64,000 nt of DNA, taken from the NCBI GenBank assembly GCA_020048055.1, contig JAIFNA010000009.1, positions 1 through 64,000 of the forward strand, written 5' to 3'. The translations under genes were made by a program, and so were the position numbers. Positions within the stretch are counted from its first letter, which is position 1. Every line of letters starts with the position of its first letter. Shown here in pieces: positions 8,378 to 16,234 of the stretch. Below the pieces are notes generated by a model. That model was not told the origin of the DNA. It ran no database searches and saw only the letters and a list, made by a program, of their open reading frames with translations. The DNA is from Arcobacter sp. GTDB lineage: Bacteria; Campylobacterota; Campylobacteria; Campylobacterales; Arcobacteraceae.

Positions 8378-11300
8378 ATGTTAAAAATAATACTATTTTT
8401 TATTTTTTTTGGTAGTCAATTATTTGCATTTACGGGTGTCAGCGATGACCCTGGTCGCTTTACTACAGACTTCCCAATTTATGTACAAGGCGACGTTGGT
8501 TTTATTGAGCTTGCACTTAATGGTGCAGCCATGCTAACACAAGATAGTGATTTTAGAAATTTGACAGAATTGGCTTTATTTATAGCTATTTTGATGGCTA
8601 GCTGGACAGCTTTTCGTACTTTTTCCCTTGCTTCACTTGGTAAAAGTACTTTTGTTGGAATGAGTGGACTTGGACTAATGTTCTCCCCCGTTACAACACA
8701 TATCATTGACGCAAGAACTAACATCAACATAATTGGACCCAACTATACAACAGTTGCTAATGTTCCATATTTAATTGCTCTACCTGCATCTTTAACTTCT
8801 AGCCTTTCAGCTCCGCTTCAAGATTTAGTACATGTTGCAACAGTACCTATTGAAAATGGAGAAGTAGCTGGTATATCAGCTCTTGCTATTGGAAACCAAG
8901 ATCAACTCAAGCAAGTGATGAAATCACTTTACAAGGGTGCAAGCTTTCAAAAAACGACTAATCCAACTTTATTAGCATTTAATCTTAAGCTTCGGCAGTA
9001 TATTCAAGGTTGTGTAATTGTATATGCTCCATTCTATCAATATGATGTGGATCAAGCACTAACATCGCCGAGGGGCGATCTGTTTCAATCGATTAGCCCT
9101 GGAAATTTAATTGCAATAAGCCAAGAACCAACAAGTGCTGTGAGTGAATTCAGGGATATTGGGTTGATTGATGCTAATGGCTCAGCGACTTACACATGTG
9201 GAACTTTACACGATAAAATAATTGCTGATATTCCCTTAACAAGCACAGAACTTAACAAAGAAGTTGGGGGAATGCTACCAAAAGGGCTTACTCTTAATAA
9301 TATGGCAGAGGGATTGGTTGCTTCTGGAATCGTCAATATTGGTGATGCAAATGGTTCCGCATCGGCAGTAAATGCCATAACGACCGTTAATAATTACATA
9401 ATGAATATTGCTTCAGCAGACACTTTGGCAGTTGCTTCAATGGCATATGGTGGCGATGGAATAAGAATTTCACAAGAAATAACGGCACTTAAATCCAAAG
9501 CACTTATGCAAATGGAGGGAACGGGTGGATTGAATTTCTTTGTTGAAATGCTTCCTAATTCCATGCACTTTATATATGCAATAGTTCTCTTCTTGGGAGT
9601 GTTTGTTGGTATATCTGCATTGGCTCAACCACAAATGGCAATAACAATTTACAAGGGGTATTTTTTATCTTTTGTAAGTTTTGAGCTTATTAAAGTTTCA
9701 CAAATCATTATAAGTAATATGACTCTTTATTATTCAAGTACAGGAGCAGCTGCGAAACTAATCACGTTAAATCAAAACGGAGCATCTCTAACATCTCTTA
9801 GCTCTTCGTACGATTATCTAGCCACAATGACAGCGATGAGCGGAACAATAGGAACAATGTTTATTTTGGCAATCCCTTCAATTATTTATCGCGGTGATTT
9901 TTTTGGCTTTATGAGTGGTGCTATTGGTACAACTGGTGGTAAATATTTAGGTAATGCAGTTGGAACTGCACAAGATGCAGCTTCAATTAAACAAGGTGGT
10001 GATGCAGCCGTTGATTCTCTCAGAAAAAATGAAGTAGCAATGAGAAGATTAAAACATATGTTTGGTCAAGATTTTGAGCCAACAATCGGTGCTGCTGATT
10101 ACTATAACAAAGTTCAAGCTCAAATGGGACAAGTTTCACAAGGTGCAGTTGCAATGACCAATATGGGTTCTTTAGAAAATCAAGCAAGTGGAGCCATGCT
10201 AATAGCTCAAAAACAACTAAGTTCTAATGCACAAGTTGGAGCAACTGGCAAGTATGCTAATGCAATAACAAGCGGGAAAATGGCTGGAGCACAAACAGCT
10301 GGAGCAATAGATGGGGACAAATTATCATTTGACCAATCTGGTCATCATTTATCTAAGTTTCATGATGCAGCGATGACAAATACTAGATCATCTCATGCTT
10401 CAAATTTTGGAAGTGCAGCTGGTTCAACGAGTAGCACTTTTGAGGAGCTAAGGCAAAATGCTGAATATTCCACAAAATCTGGAATTGCTTCAACACAGAA
10501 AAAACTTTCAACGCTTGATGGCATAAATAATGCGGTAGCTTTAGATGTCTCGAATGCTGAAAAATCAGCAATTGGACAAAGAGGAGATATTGCCGCTTGG
10601 AACAGTATGAATTCAGCCGATAAAGGTAGTTACGAAGCTGGTATGACTAAACAATCGACAAAAGCACTCTCAACCACTACAACACTTGGAGCAAATAAAG
10701 CAGTTACTAATCAAGTTGCAAAAGATAGTGGTGTAGTTTCAGGACTAGAGATGGCTGGCCAAATGATGGGGGATTCGCAAATATTAAGCCAAAAATCTCA
10801 AGATGATATTTTTAAAGCAATGAAAACAAGCACTTTGGCGAATAAAAAGAAATCCATTGAAGATGCAAAAAAGCTTTCGGAAACTTTTGGTGATGTGCTT
10901 ACAGGAGAAGGAAGTTTTGAGGTAACTGGCAAAGATGGGAAAAAACAAACACGAAAAATTGGTTTTGATGAGATGATTAAAAATGAAGCTTCCCAAGGAG
11001 TAGCTGGACGTATGGGAGCAGCAGAAGCATTTAACAGAACTGGTTTTGATATGACTGCTCAAAATGCTAATTACTCCGCAGAAAGTGGAGCAAGAGCAAC
11101 AGATGCAAAAATCAAAGCAAGTGATGGAATAGCTAAAGCAGTTGCTAGTGATATTGTAGCAGGTGGAATGGCTGGAGCTCAATCAAGCTCAACTGCTGAT
11201 AAATTTGGTCAATTATTTGATAAAGAAAGTGGGAAGCTTAGAGATAAACTAGCTGAAGGTGGAGAAGATGCAGCACGAGCTATCAAAAAAGCACTTGAAG

Positions 11301-13492
11301 ATTTTAAAGGTGTTACTGATGCTGGAGCAGACCAACAATTACGAGGACAAAAAGGTAATGCAAAAGGTTATTTAAAAAATCAAAAAGATTTCGGAAATAA
11401 TTATGCAGAACTTGGAGCAGAAAGTGGTGTAAGAAATTCAGCCGCTCAATCTATGGGAAATATTAATGCTATGGGTGGTGGTGAGAATGGTGTAAATAGT
11501 AGTGCTGCTTTAGCTTATGAAACTGCATTTGGGGACACAAAAGGAAAAGCTGCTGGAGTTGCTGAAGCAAGAAAGAAATTTGGAAGTTACGCTAAATCTC
11601 AAACAACGGCAGCAATTGGGTCGGTAGATATGGCATATAGTGCTTTTGCAGGAAAAACGAAGTCATCTAAGCAAACAAAAGTTGATGAATGGGGAGTTGA
11701 AGAAGTTTTTGAGCAAAAAGCAATGATGAACTCCGATGGGTCACTAACTAAAGAGGGAATGGCTGCAAATATAACAACTTCTCACGAACAAACAGCAGCA
11801 ATGATGACAGTATTTCAAGCTAAAGTAGATAATAAAATGGCTTCAAAAAATGGTGGACTTACAAATAAAGGGATAAATATTATCGGTTATGGTCAGTCTA
11901 TGGCAGTTGCTCAACAAAGTGAGAACTATAATACGGCAAGTGATACAAATGCTCGTCAAAGTTGGGCAGACCAAACGCTTGAAAGACTTAGTCAGAAAGA
12001 ATCTTTAGGAAGCAAGGATGAAGCAGTTAAGGAACTTAAAAAAAGTGGATTTATAACTGGTGTTGATGATGATGGGAAAGCCGTATTAAGTGATTTAAAA
12101 ACATCGATGAAAAGTAGAATACAAGGGGAAGCTTTAGCTAGTGCTTTTGGTGGCATGAGTGGACTTACTCTTAGTGATGGTACTCAAGTTAAAACTAAGA
12201 TGGGTAAAGATGAAGAGGGTAAATACAAAGCTAGGGTTGACACTGATTCAAGTGAAACTAATAAAGTTGGAAAACGAACAGATACTTCTATACCGCAAGA
12301 ACTCGCTGACAAACTAGCAGGAGTAACAGGTACCGATATTTTAACAACTCTTGGCGAATTAACACTTGGCGGTGCAGTTGTTAAAAAAGGTTTAGACTTT
12401 TACAATGATCATAATGTTAAAAATGCTAAAGCTGGAGATACTTTTGAGACAAATCAAGGGCAAACGGCAACTGCTGATGGAAAGGGTAACTTTACCGTTG
12501 ATGAAGAATACACTGATAAAAAAGGGGAAAAACAAACCAGAAAAGTTAGGGTTCAAGAAGGTAACTTGAAAGGAGTGGCGGGTAATGCTTGGTCTAAAGT
12601 TAGAGGATTGGCAGAGGAATTAAGTCCTTTTTCCTTTGGGTCTAGGGAAGAAGAAACCTTGGATAAAACCACCAATAGCAGCCAACATAACAACAGCGAT
12701 ACCCCCGAAGATGGCAATAAAAATCAAAGCTTCCATGATGAAAAATCTCCTTCAAAAATGATGAGTAATTATAGCACAAAAAGTCCTAAATTACAAGCTT
12801 TTGAGCAAAGTTTTAAAGGAAAAAGTATGGCTGCTGCGAGTGCACTCTTTGGAAAGATTGAAAATGAAATTTCAGATATAAGTGAAACAGTCAGTGATTT
12901 TTTTAATGACAATTCTCAAGCTGAAAATACAGCTGAAAAGACACAAATACAAGCTCAAAAAAGAAATAATTTCTTTGCTATGAAAAACTTTCAAAGCAAA
13001 AAAGCTTTTGCAGCAGCTTCTACAGTTGCTTTAGGCACTGTTGCAGCAGAAGCTAGTGAAACAATCGGTGAAGCAATGAATTTTATCGGTGGAGTGCCTG
13101 AGATTTTATTAAATCCTACAGAACTTGGAGCAGGTTCAGACCTTCCAGCAAAAGCACCACAAAAATCAAATATTGGGAAATTTGAATCAGCTAACATGAT
13201 AATTCCTGAAGATTTATCATCGCATGTGATAAAAGCAGAAGAATCACATAGAGGCGGAATAATGGATCCAACAAGCCAAATTAATGGAATGATGAATATA
13301 TCAAATACTCAACGGCAACAAATGGCAACTCAACAAATACAAGGCGAGGTTTATAATGTAAACGGGCAAGTGGAAAGTATGAAAAATATGATTTTGCAAA
13401 ACTTGGTAAAAAATGCACCTAATGTTACGAATGAAGATGTTGAGAGGTTAAAAAAACAAGTTGGACATATGAGAGCGAATCAAAATAGCTAG
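8378..13492 (+). CDS. Giant TraG-like mating-pair stabilisation / entry-exclusion target protein
   Basis: 1704 residues. A signal-like N-terminus (MLKIILFFIFFGSQLFAF) leads into a TraG_N-type region (about 50-500): FVGMSGLGLMFSP, YTTVANVPYLIALPAS and LTSSLSAPLQDL match the conserved core of F TraG, and membrane spans occur around 65-80, 390-410 and 485-500. The rest (about 510-1704) is a long soluble Ala/Ser/Gly/Gln-rich domain with coiled-coil character. F TraG is about 940 residues, so this is nearly twice the usual length. In F, the N-terminal part serves pilus assembly and the periplasmic part mating-pair stability and exclusion. A small antisense ORF lies within it at 12620-12736. Confidence 0.8.
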   Translation: MLKIILFFIFFGSQLFAFTGVSDDPGRFTTDFPIYVQGDVGFIELALNGAAMLTQDSDFRNLTELALFIAILMASWTAFRTFSLASLGKSTFVGMSGLGLMFSPVTTHIIDARTNINIIGPNYTTVANVPYLIALPASLTSSLSAPLQDLVHVATVPIENGEVAGISALAIGNQDQLKQVMKSLYKGASFQKTTNPTLLAFNLKLRQYIQGCVIVYAPFYQYDVDQALTSPRGDLFQSISPGNLIAISQEPTSAVSEFRDIGLIDANGSATYTCGTLHDKIIADIPLTSTELNKEVGGMLPKGLTLNNMAEGLVASGIVNIGDANGSASAVNAITTVNNYIMNIASADTLAVASMAYGGDGIRISQEITALKSKALMQMEGTGGLNFFVEMLPNSMHFIYAIVLFLGVFVGISALAQPQMAITIYKGYFLSFVSFELIKVSQIIISNMTLYYSSTGAAAKLITLNQNGASLTSLSSSYDYLATMTAMSGTIGTMFILAIPSIIYRGDFFGFMSGAIGTTGGKYLGNAVGTAQDAASIKQGGDAAVDSLRKNEVAMRRLKHMFGQDFEPTIGAADYYNKVQAQMGQVSQGAVAMTNMGSLENQASGAMLIAQKQLSSNAQVGATGKYANAITSGKMAGAQTAGAIDGDKLSFDQSGHHLSKFHDAAMTNTRSSHASNFGSAAGSTSSTFEELRQNAEYSTKSGIASTQKKLSTLDGINNAVALDVSNAEKSAIGQRGDIAAWNSMNSADKGSYEAGMTKQSTKALSTTTTLGANKAVTNQVAKDSGVVSGLEMAGQMMGDSQILSQKSQDDIFKAMKTSTLANKKKSIEDAKKLSETFGDVLTGEGSFEVTGKDGKKQTRKIGFDEMIKNEASQGVAGRMGAAEAFNRTGFDMTAQNANYSAESGARATDAKIKASDGIAKAVASDIVAGGMAGAQSSSTADKFGQLFDKESGKLRDKLAEGGEDAARAIKKALEDFKGVTDAGADQQLRGQKGNAKGYLKNQKDFGNNYAELGAESGVRNSAAQSMGNINAMGGGENGVNSSAALAYETAFGDTKGKAAGVAEARKKFGSYAKSQTTAAIGSVDMAYSAFAGKTKSSKQTKVDEWGVEEVFEQKAMMNSDGSLTKEGMAANITTSHEQTAAMMTVFQAKVDNKMASKNGGLTNKGINIIGYGQSMAVAQQSENYNTASDTNARQSWADQTLERLSQKESLGSKDEAVKELKKSGFITGVDDDGKAVLSDLKTSMKSRIQGEALASAFGGMSGLTLSDGTQVKTKMGKDEEGKYKARVDTDSSETNKVGKRTDTSIPQELADKLAGVTGTDILTTLGELTLGGAVVKKGLDFYNDHNVKNAKAGDTFETNQGQTATADGKGNFTVDEEYTDKKGEKQTRKVRVQEGNLKGVAGNAWSKVRGLAEELSPFSFGSREEETLDKTTNSSQHNNSDTPEDGNKNQSFHDEKSPSKMMSNYSTKSPKLQAFEQSFKGKSMAAASALFGKIENEISDISETVSDFFNDNSQAENTAEKTQIQAQKRNNFFAMKNFQSKKAFAAASTVALGTVAAEASETIGEAMNFIGGVPEILLNPTELGAGSDLPAKAPQKSNIGKFESANMIIPEDLSSHVIKAEESHRGGIMDPTSQINGMMNISNTQRQQMATQQIQGEVYNVNGQVESMKNMILQNLVKNAPNVTNEDVERLKKQVGHMRANQNS
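12620..12736 (-). CDS. 38-aa hydrophobic protein encoded antisense within the TraG-like gene (predicted)
   Basis: ATG at 12736-12734, preceded by AGGAG (12751-12747) at 10-nt spacing, opens 38 codons ending in TAA at 12620. The peptide has one strong membrane span (about residues 4-30, LIFIAIFGGIAVVMLAAIGG) and a basic tail (PRPKGKRT). This shape is shared by type I toxins and small regulatory membrane proteins. A near-consensus promoter lies 32 nt upstream on the same strand. Promoter, ribosome site, start and a span in one order are unlikely by chance, but no homology supports it and the sense frame is also coding. Confidence 0.45.
   Translation of the reverse strand: MEALIFIAIFGGIAVVMLAAIGGFIQGFFFPRPKGKRT
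12768..12796 (-). promoter_or_regulatory. Antisense sigma-70-type promoter inside the TraG-like gene
   Basis: On the minus strand, TTGTAA (12796-12791), a 17-nt spacer, then TGC-TATAAT (hexamer 12773-12768). The -10 is perfect and carries the extended TGn motif. The expected start would leave a leader of about 25 nt before the 38-aa ORF. Confidence 0.55.
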
Positions 13493-13510
13493 TTAAAAAA
13501 CTGGCTTTTT
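13482..13510 (+). terminator. Terminator at the end of the TraG-like gene
   Basis: AAAATAGCTAG (13482-13492) can pair imperfectly with CTGGCTTTTTT, followed by T residues; one wobble and one mismatch. It is clearly related to the perfect hairpin at 531-560, has the stop codon in the same place, and is again followed directly by a leader repeat. Confidence 0.6.
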
Positions 13511-13512
13511 TG

Positions 13513-13575
13513 AAAAAAGTGGAAATTTGAATTAGTGTAGAGAGTAAATCTCAATCAAAACAAAAAGGGGAAAAG
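13513..13575 (+). repeat. Conserved leader repeat, copy 5
   Basis: Full copy; together with the preceding terminator it forms a unit of about 95 bp that matches 531-627 throughout. It ends at the ATG at 13576 with AAAAAGGGGAAAAG. Confidence 0.9.
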
Positions 13576-14274
13576 ATGGATTATAACAAACTACATGATG
13601 AAGCATTATCGAATGCTTCAAAGGGAACAAATGCACTAGATAGTGCAATTAAATCTTCTTCAACAACAGGACAAAAGGGCAAGGACCCGATGTCAAGTTA
13701 TGAACGAAAACAGGATGAAGATGTTATGAGAAGTGCTCTGTCCTCTATTTTTGAAAGCATCGTCTCAAAAAGTAGTGATGCAGTCGCTAATAACTGGCGA
13801 GCTGATTTTAGAATGACTGAATCGGTTCACTTCTATTATTACAAATATTACTCGTCGAGTCCAATTGTGTTTTTAATTTTAGGTATTTTAGGTTTTCTTG
13901 TGGCGACATCGCATTATTATTTGTTCGCTTCAATCTTTACAGTTATGTCGGTATCAATGCTATCAGCAAGTAACCCAAGGGTATTTTTTGAGCTTCAAAC
14001 AAGACAAAAGTATAAAAAAGTGGATAAAGAACTTAAAGAGATTGTTTTTCAAAGCATATTTAACAATCTACTTTCATTAAAAAATGTCTTTATGCTTAGT
14101 ATCGGATTAACAGTTGTTTCGTTTCTGTTTCTCAAATTTCAATTTGCAATATTTGGATTCACCTGGATAAACTTTATTTGGGCGTACAATCCAAATTTTG
14201 AGCTTTATGGATTGTTCAATGCTTTGGCATGTTTTGTGAGTGGATATGCGAAAATAAGTGAGAGATGGGCTTAA
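13576..14274 (+). CDS. Multispan membrane protein of the transfer region
   Basis: 232 residues. A polar, charged N-terminal domain (about 1-90) precedes membrane spans at about 96-112, 116-132, 170-190 and 210-228, with a loop between the second and third that is Lys-rich and probably cytoplasmic. No family recognised. It follows leader copy 5 and a small hairpin lies at its end. Its place after the TraG-like gene suggests a function in conjugation or exclusion, without direct support. Confidence 0.7.
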   Translation: MDYNKLHDEALSNASKGTNALDSAIKSSSTTGQKGKDPMSSYERKQDEDVMRSALSSIFESIVSKSSDAVANNWRADFRMTESVHFYYYKYYSSSPIVFLILGILGFLVATSHYYLFASIFTVMSVSMLSASNPRVFFELQTRQKYKKVDKELKEIVFQSIFNNLLSLKNVFMLSIGLTVVSFLFLKFQFAIFGFTWINFIWAYNPNFELYGLFNALACFVSGYAKISERWA

Positions 14275-14284
14275 AGCCCTTTTC
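14267..14284 (+). terminator. Short possible terminator
   Basis: GGGC-TTAAA-GCCC followed by TTTTC, overlapping the stop codon of the membrane protein. The stem is only 4-6 bp, so it is probably weak. Confidence 0.4.
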
Positions 14285-14317
14285 TTAAAAAGATAAAATA
14301 AATAACAAGGAAAAACC

Positions 14318-14530
14318 GTGGCAACTAAAAAAACTATAGAAGAGTTACGAAGTGAAGCAAAAGCTTTAATCACAAAAGCAAAACAACAAGAACAAGAGCT
14401 TCTAAAACAAGCAAGAGAATTAGAATTGGAGAGTTTCCAATCTTTAGGTAGAGATGCTTTGCGATTTCTCAAAAATGAAATAACACTAGAAGAGCTGAAT
14501 GCAAAAGCAACTGCTCTGAAAATAAAATGA
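14318..14530 (+). CDS. Small coiled-coil protein
   Basis: 70 residues beginning at GTG (14318), supported by AAGGA 6 nt upstream. Most of the chain (about 4-48) is a charged amphipathic helix rich in Lys, Glu, Gln and Ala, followed by a short segment (FLKNEITLEELNAKATALKIK). Size and helical character resemble small relaxosome or mobilisation accessory proteins, but no specific motif proves it. It has no leader repeat; it may be read through the weak hairpin from the preceding gene. Confidence 0.6.
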   Translation: MATKKTIEELRSEAKALITKAKQQEQELLKQARELELESFQSLGRDALRFLKNEITLEELNAKATALKIK

Positions 14531-14551
14531 GGCTCAATAGCAGAACAATAT

Positions 14552-14616
14552 AAAAAAATGGAAATTTGAATTAGTGTAGAGAGTAAATCTCGCAATCAAA
14601 ATTAAAAGGGGAAAAG
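14552..14616 (+). repeat. Conserved leader repeat, copy 6
   Basis: Full copy (ATGGAAATTTGAATTAG in place of GTGG..., then GAGAGTAAATCTCGC and AAAAGGGGAAAAG) ending at the ATG at 14617. It is the last copy in the window. Confidence 0.9.
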
Positions 14617-14823
14617 ATGGAAAAAGAATTTATTAGCGAGAGACAAGCAGCTATACTGATAGGGGTAATGGCGAAAACATTACTTAATTGGAGAAAGAAA
14701 GGGGCAATAGACAAAGATGTTTATATTGAGAAACAATATTACAATGTGGCCAGAGTTATATATAATAAAGAAAAATTTTTAGGATGGTATTCCAACAAAG
14801 AAAATTTACAGAAATCAGCCTAA
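14617..14823 (+). CDS. Small helix-turn-helix DNA-binding protein
   Basis: 68 residues of the AlpA/excisionase type: the opening FISERQAAILIGVMAKTLLNWRKKGAI is a MerR-like helix-turn-helix, where the conserved R-x-A-A..L and TL.NWR.KG pattern contacts DNA, followed by a wing. Such proteins act as excision directionality factors or transcription activators in mobile elements. It is preceded by leader copy 6. Its TAA (14821-14823) overlaps by 4 nt the stop of the leftward repressor gene, so the two converge tail to tail. It could be a regulator of the leader repeats; untested. Confidence 0.7.
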   Translation: MEKEFISERQAAILIGVMAKTLLNWRKKGAIDKDVYIEKQYYNVARVIYNKEKFLGWYSNKENLQKSA

Positions 14824-15365
14824 GTAGTTGGTTTTGTATCAAAGGTACACACACCTAGGTTATTATAAATACGACACTCCCACAAAATATTTAAAAATGT
14901 ACTTAAATTATGAGTAATAAAGTCTTGTTCCTCTTCCTCTAATTCTTGCAAAAAATTTATAGCTTTAATTTTGGATTTGTTTGTAAGAAGATCTAAAAAA
15001 ACATCTTTCAGGAGTCTTAAATTATATTTATTTATAACTTCTTCGATTTGTTTAAAAGTTAGATTAGTATTGTTAGATAGTGGAGATAAAGAACGATGAA
15101 GTATTACTATTACATCTTGAAATTGATTAATTAATTCTGCTTCTTGCTTTTTTTTAATGCGATAAAAAATAGAGTTAGCAATTATTGTGCTATTGCAACT
15201 TTTGTTTTTTTGAAGCAAATCTATATATGAACTTACCCAGCCTGGAATTTGTTGATTTTCGCGATAATTAAAAATAGTACGATAACTCATATTGGTCATT
15301 TCTGAAAAATCTTTTATGGATATTTGGAGCTCACTCAGCCTTGATTTAAAATCTTCAAAATTCAA
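14820..15365 (-). CDS. Putative HTH repressor of the control region
   Basis: 181 residues from a TTG start (15365-15363), supported by GGAG 7 nt upstream; no ATG precedes the DNA-binding domain. The N-terminal segment (about 1-45, with KDFSEMTNMSYRTIFNYRENQQIPGWVSSYI) looks like a Cro/CI-type helix-turn-helix; the C-terminal part is mostly helical and of unknown fold, possibly for oligomerisation. It is transcribed divergently from the replication genes across a region packed with TAATTAC repeats, the layout of phage and element immunity regions. Autoregulation and repression of the rightward promoter are inferred from this layout. Confidence 0.65.
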   Translation of the reverse strand: MNFEDFKSRLSELQISIKDFSEMTNMSYRTIFNYRENQQIPGWVSSYIDLLQKNKSCNSTIIANSIFYRIKKKQEAELINQFQDVIVILHRSLSPLSNNTNLTFKQIEEVINKYNLRLLKDVFLDLLTNKSKIKAINFLQELEEEEQDFITHNLSTFLNILWECRIYNNLGVCTFDTKPTT

Positions 15366-15451
15366 TAATTACTCCAACCTTAAATTTAGAATTTAATTAC
15401 CTAATCAGTAATTAAATATATTAACATAATTACCTATTATGGTATAATTAC
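15366..15451. promoter_or_regulatory. Cluster of TAATTAC operator-like repeats
   Basis: TAATTAC occurs directly at 15366-15372, 15394-15400, 15427-15433 and 15445-15451, and inverted (GTAATTA) at 15408-15414. The 15394/15408 pair is a perfect inverted repeat with a 7-nt spacer. The last two copies cover the spacer and -10 box of the rightward promoter; the first overlaps the ribosome site of the repressor. Confidence 0.6.
15421..15448 (+). promoter_or_regulatory. Sigma-70 promoter of the replication genes
   Basis: TTAACA (15421-15426), 16-nt spacer, TATAAT (15443-15448), about 75 nt before the ATG at 15524. Overlap with two TAATTAC repeats suggests repressor control. Confidence 0.65.
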
Positions 15452-15523
15452 ACATATAAAAGATAAAAGCCACACTCGCCAAAGCTAACTTTTACCTTTT
15501 TAATTAAAAACTAAGGACAAAAT

Positions 15524-16234
15524 ATGTGTTTAAACCCTCAATTTAGTGGTGATTATATCACAACTTTAAAAATTCGTCAAATCCAGGATGCGACTGAACT
15601 TTGGGCAATCGTTGCAGAAAACCAAAAACAAAACAACGAAAAAGCCGATATTATGATGTACACAGCGATTCTACAAATCAACAAAATCAAGTTTATAAAA
15701 TCAGCAAAAACGGTAGCTGCTATTTTTGCAGATAAAGATACTTTTGTAAATTTTTGTGAGCCTTTTATCGAACTTCAAAGCTCAATAGCTATGAGCTCAT
15801 CAATTGCTGATGATTGTATTAACCTATACAATGCCGTGGTTAACGGTTTTGTTGACGAAGATTACAGATGTCCGACAACGAAAACTATAAATAAATATAT
15901 AAGTTATTCTAATAATAATGATAAGGAATCTTTCCTTTATTCGTTGGAGAGCTACATCAGAGGAAGTGCTGCAAATAACACAAACTTAATTTATGATTCT
16001 GAGAACATCGATTATTTCGATGTTTTTAAAGAAGATACTTTGACTAAAATTTTGAAAGAAAATGATGAAAAAGAGCTTGAATTAATTTGTGAAGAGGAGG
16101 AGACTCCTCCAGCTTCTCTTTTTGATGATTTGGAAGTGTCAAATTTGAGAAAAGCAGGAAATAAGTTCCCTTTGAAAAAAGAAAAAAAAGAGCAAGACAC
16201 AGGGTCTCTCTTTCATTTTGGAGGTGCAAAATGA
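15524..16234 (+). CDS. Unknown protein of the replication module
   Basis: 236 residues, soluble, no signal peptide. The N-terminal two thirds is helical; the C-terminal third is strongly acidic (about 175-200, ELELICEEEETPP) and then Lys-rich, which suggests a flexible tail. I recognise no family. It is the first gene behind the repressor-facing promoter, and its stop overlaps the start of the initiator gene (ATGA at 16231-16234), so the two are coupled. A role in replication or in loading host factors is a reasonable guess from position only. Confidence 0.65.
   Translation: MCLNPQFSGDYITTLKIRQIQDATELWAIVAENQKQNNEKADIMMYTAILQINKIKFIKSAKTVAAIFADKDTFVNFCEPFIELQSSIAMSSSIADDCINLYNAVVNGFVDEDYRCPTTKTINKYISYSNNNDKESFLYSLESYIRGSAANNTNLIYDSENIDYFDVFKEDTLTKILKENDEKELELICEEEETPPASLFDDLEVSNLRKAGNKFPLKKEKKEQDTGSLFHFGGAK

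Noticed and set aside
10784-11182. 132-codon reverse ORF in the TraG-like gene
   Set aside because: Cys/Ser/Phe-rich translation typical of the complement of Ala/Lys-rich coding DNA; no ribosome site, unlike the 38-codon ORF at 12620-12736.
14107-14595. 162-codon reverse ORF across three rightward genes
   Set aside because: It spans the leader repeat and two real genes and has Ser/Phe-rich shadow composition.
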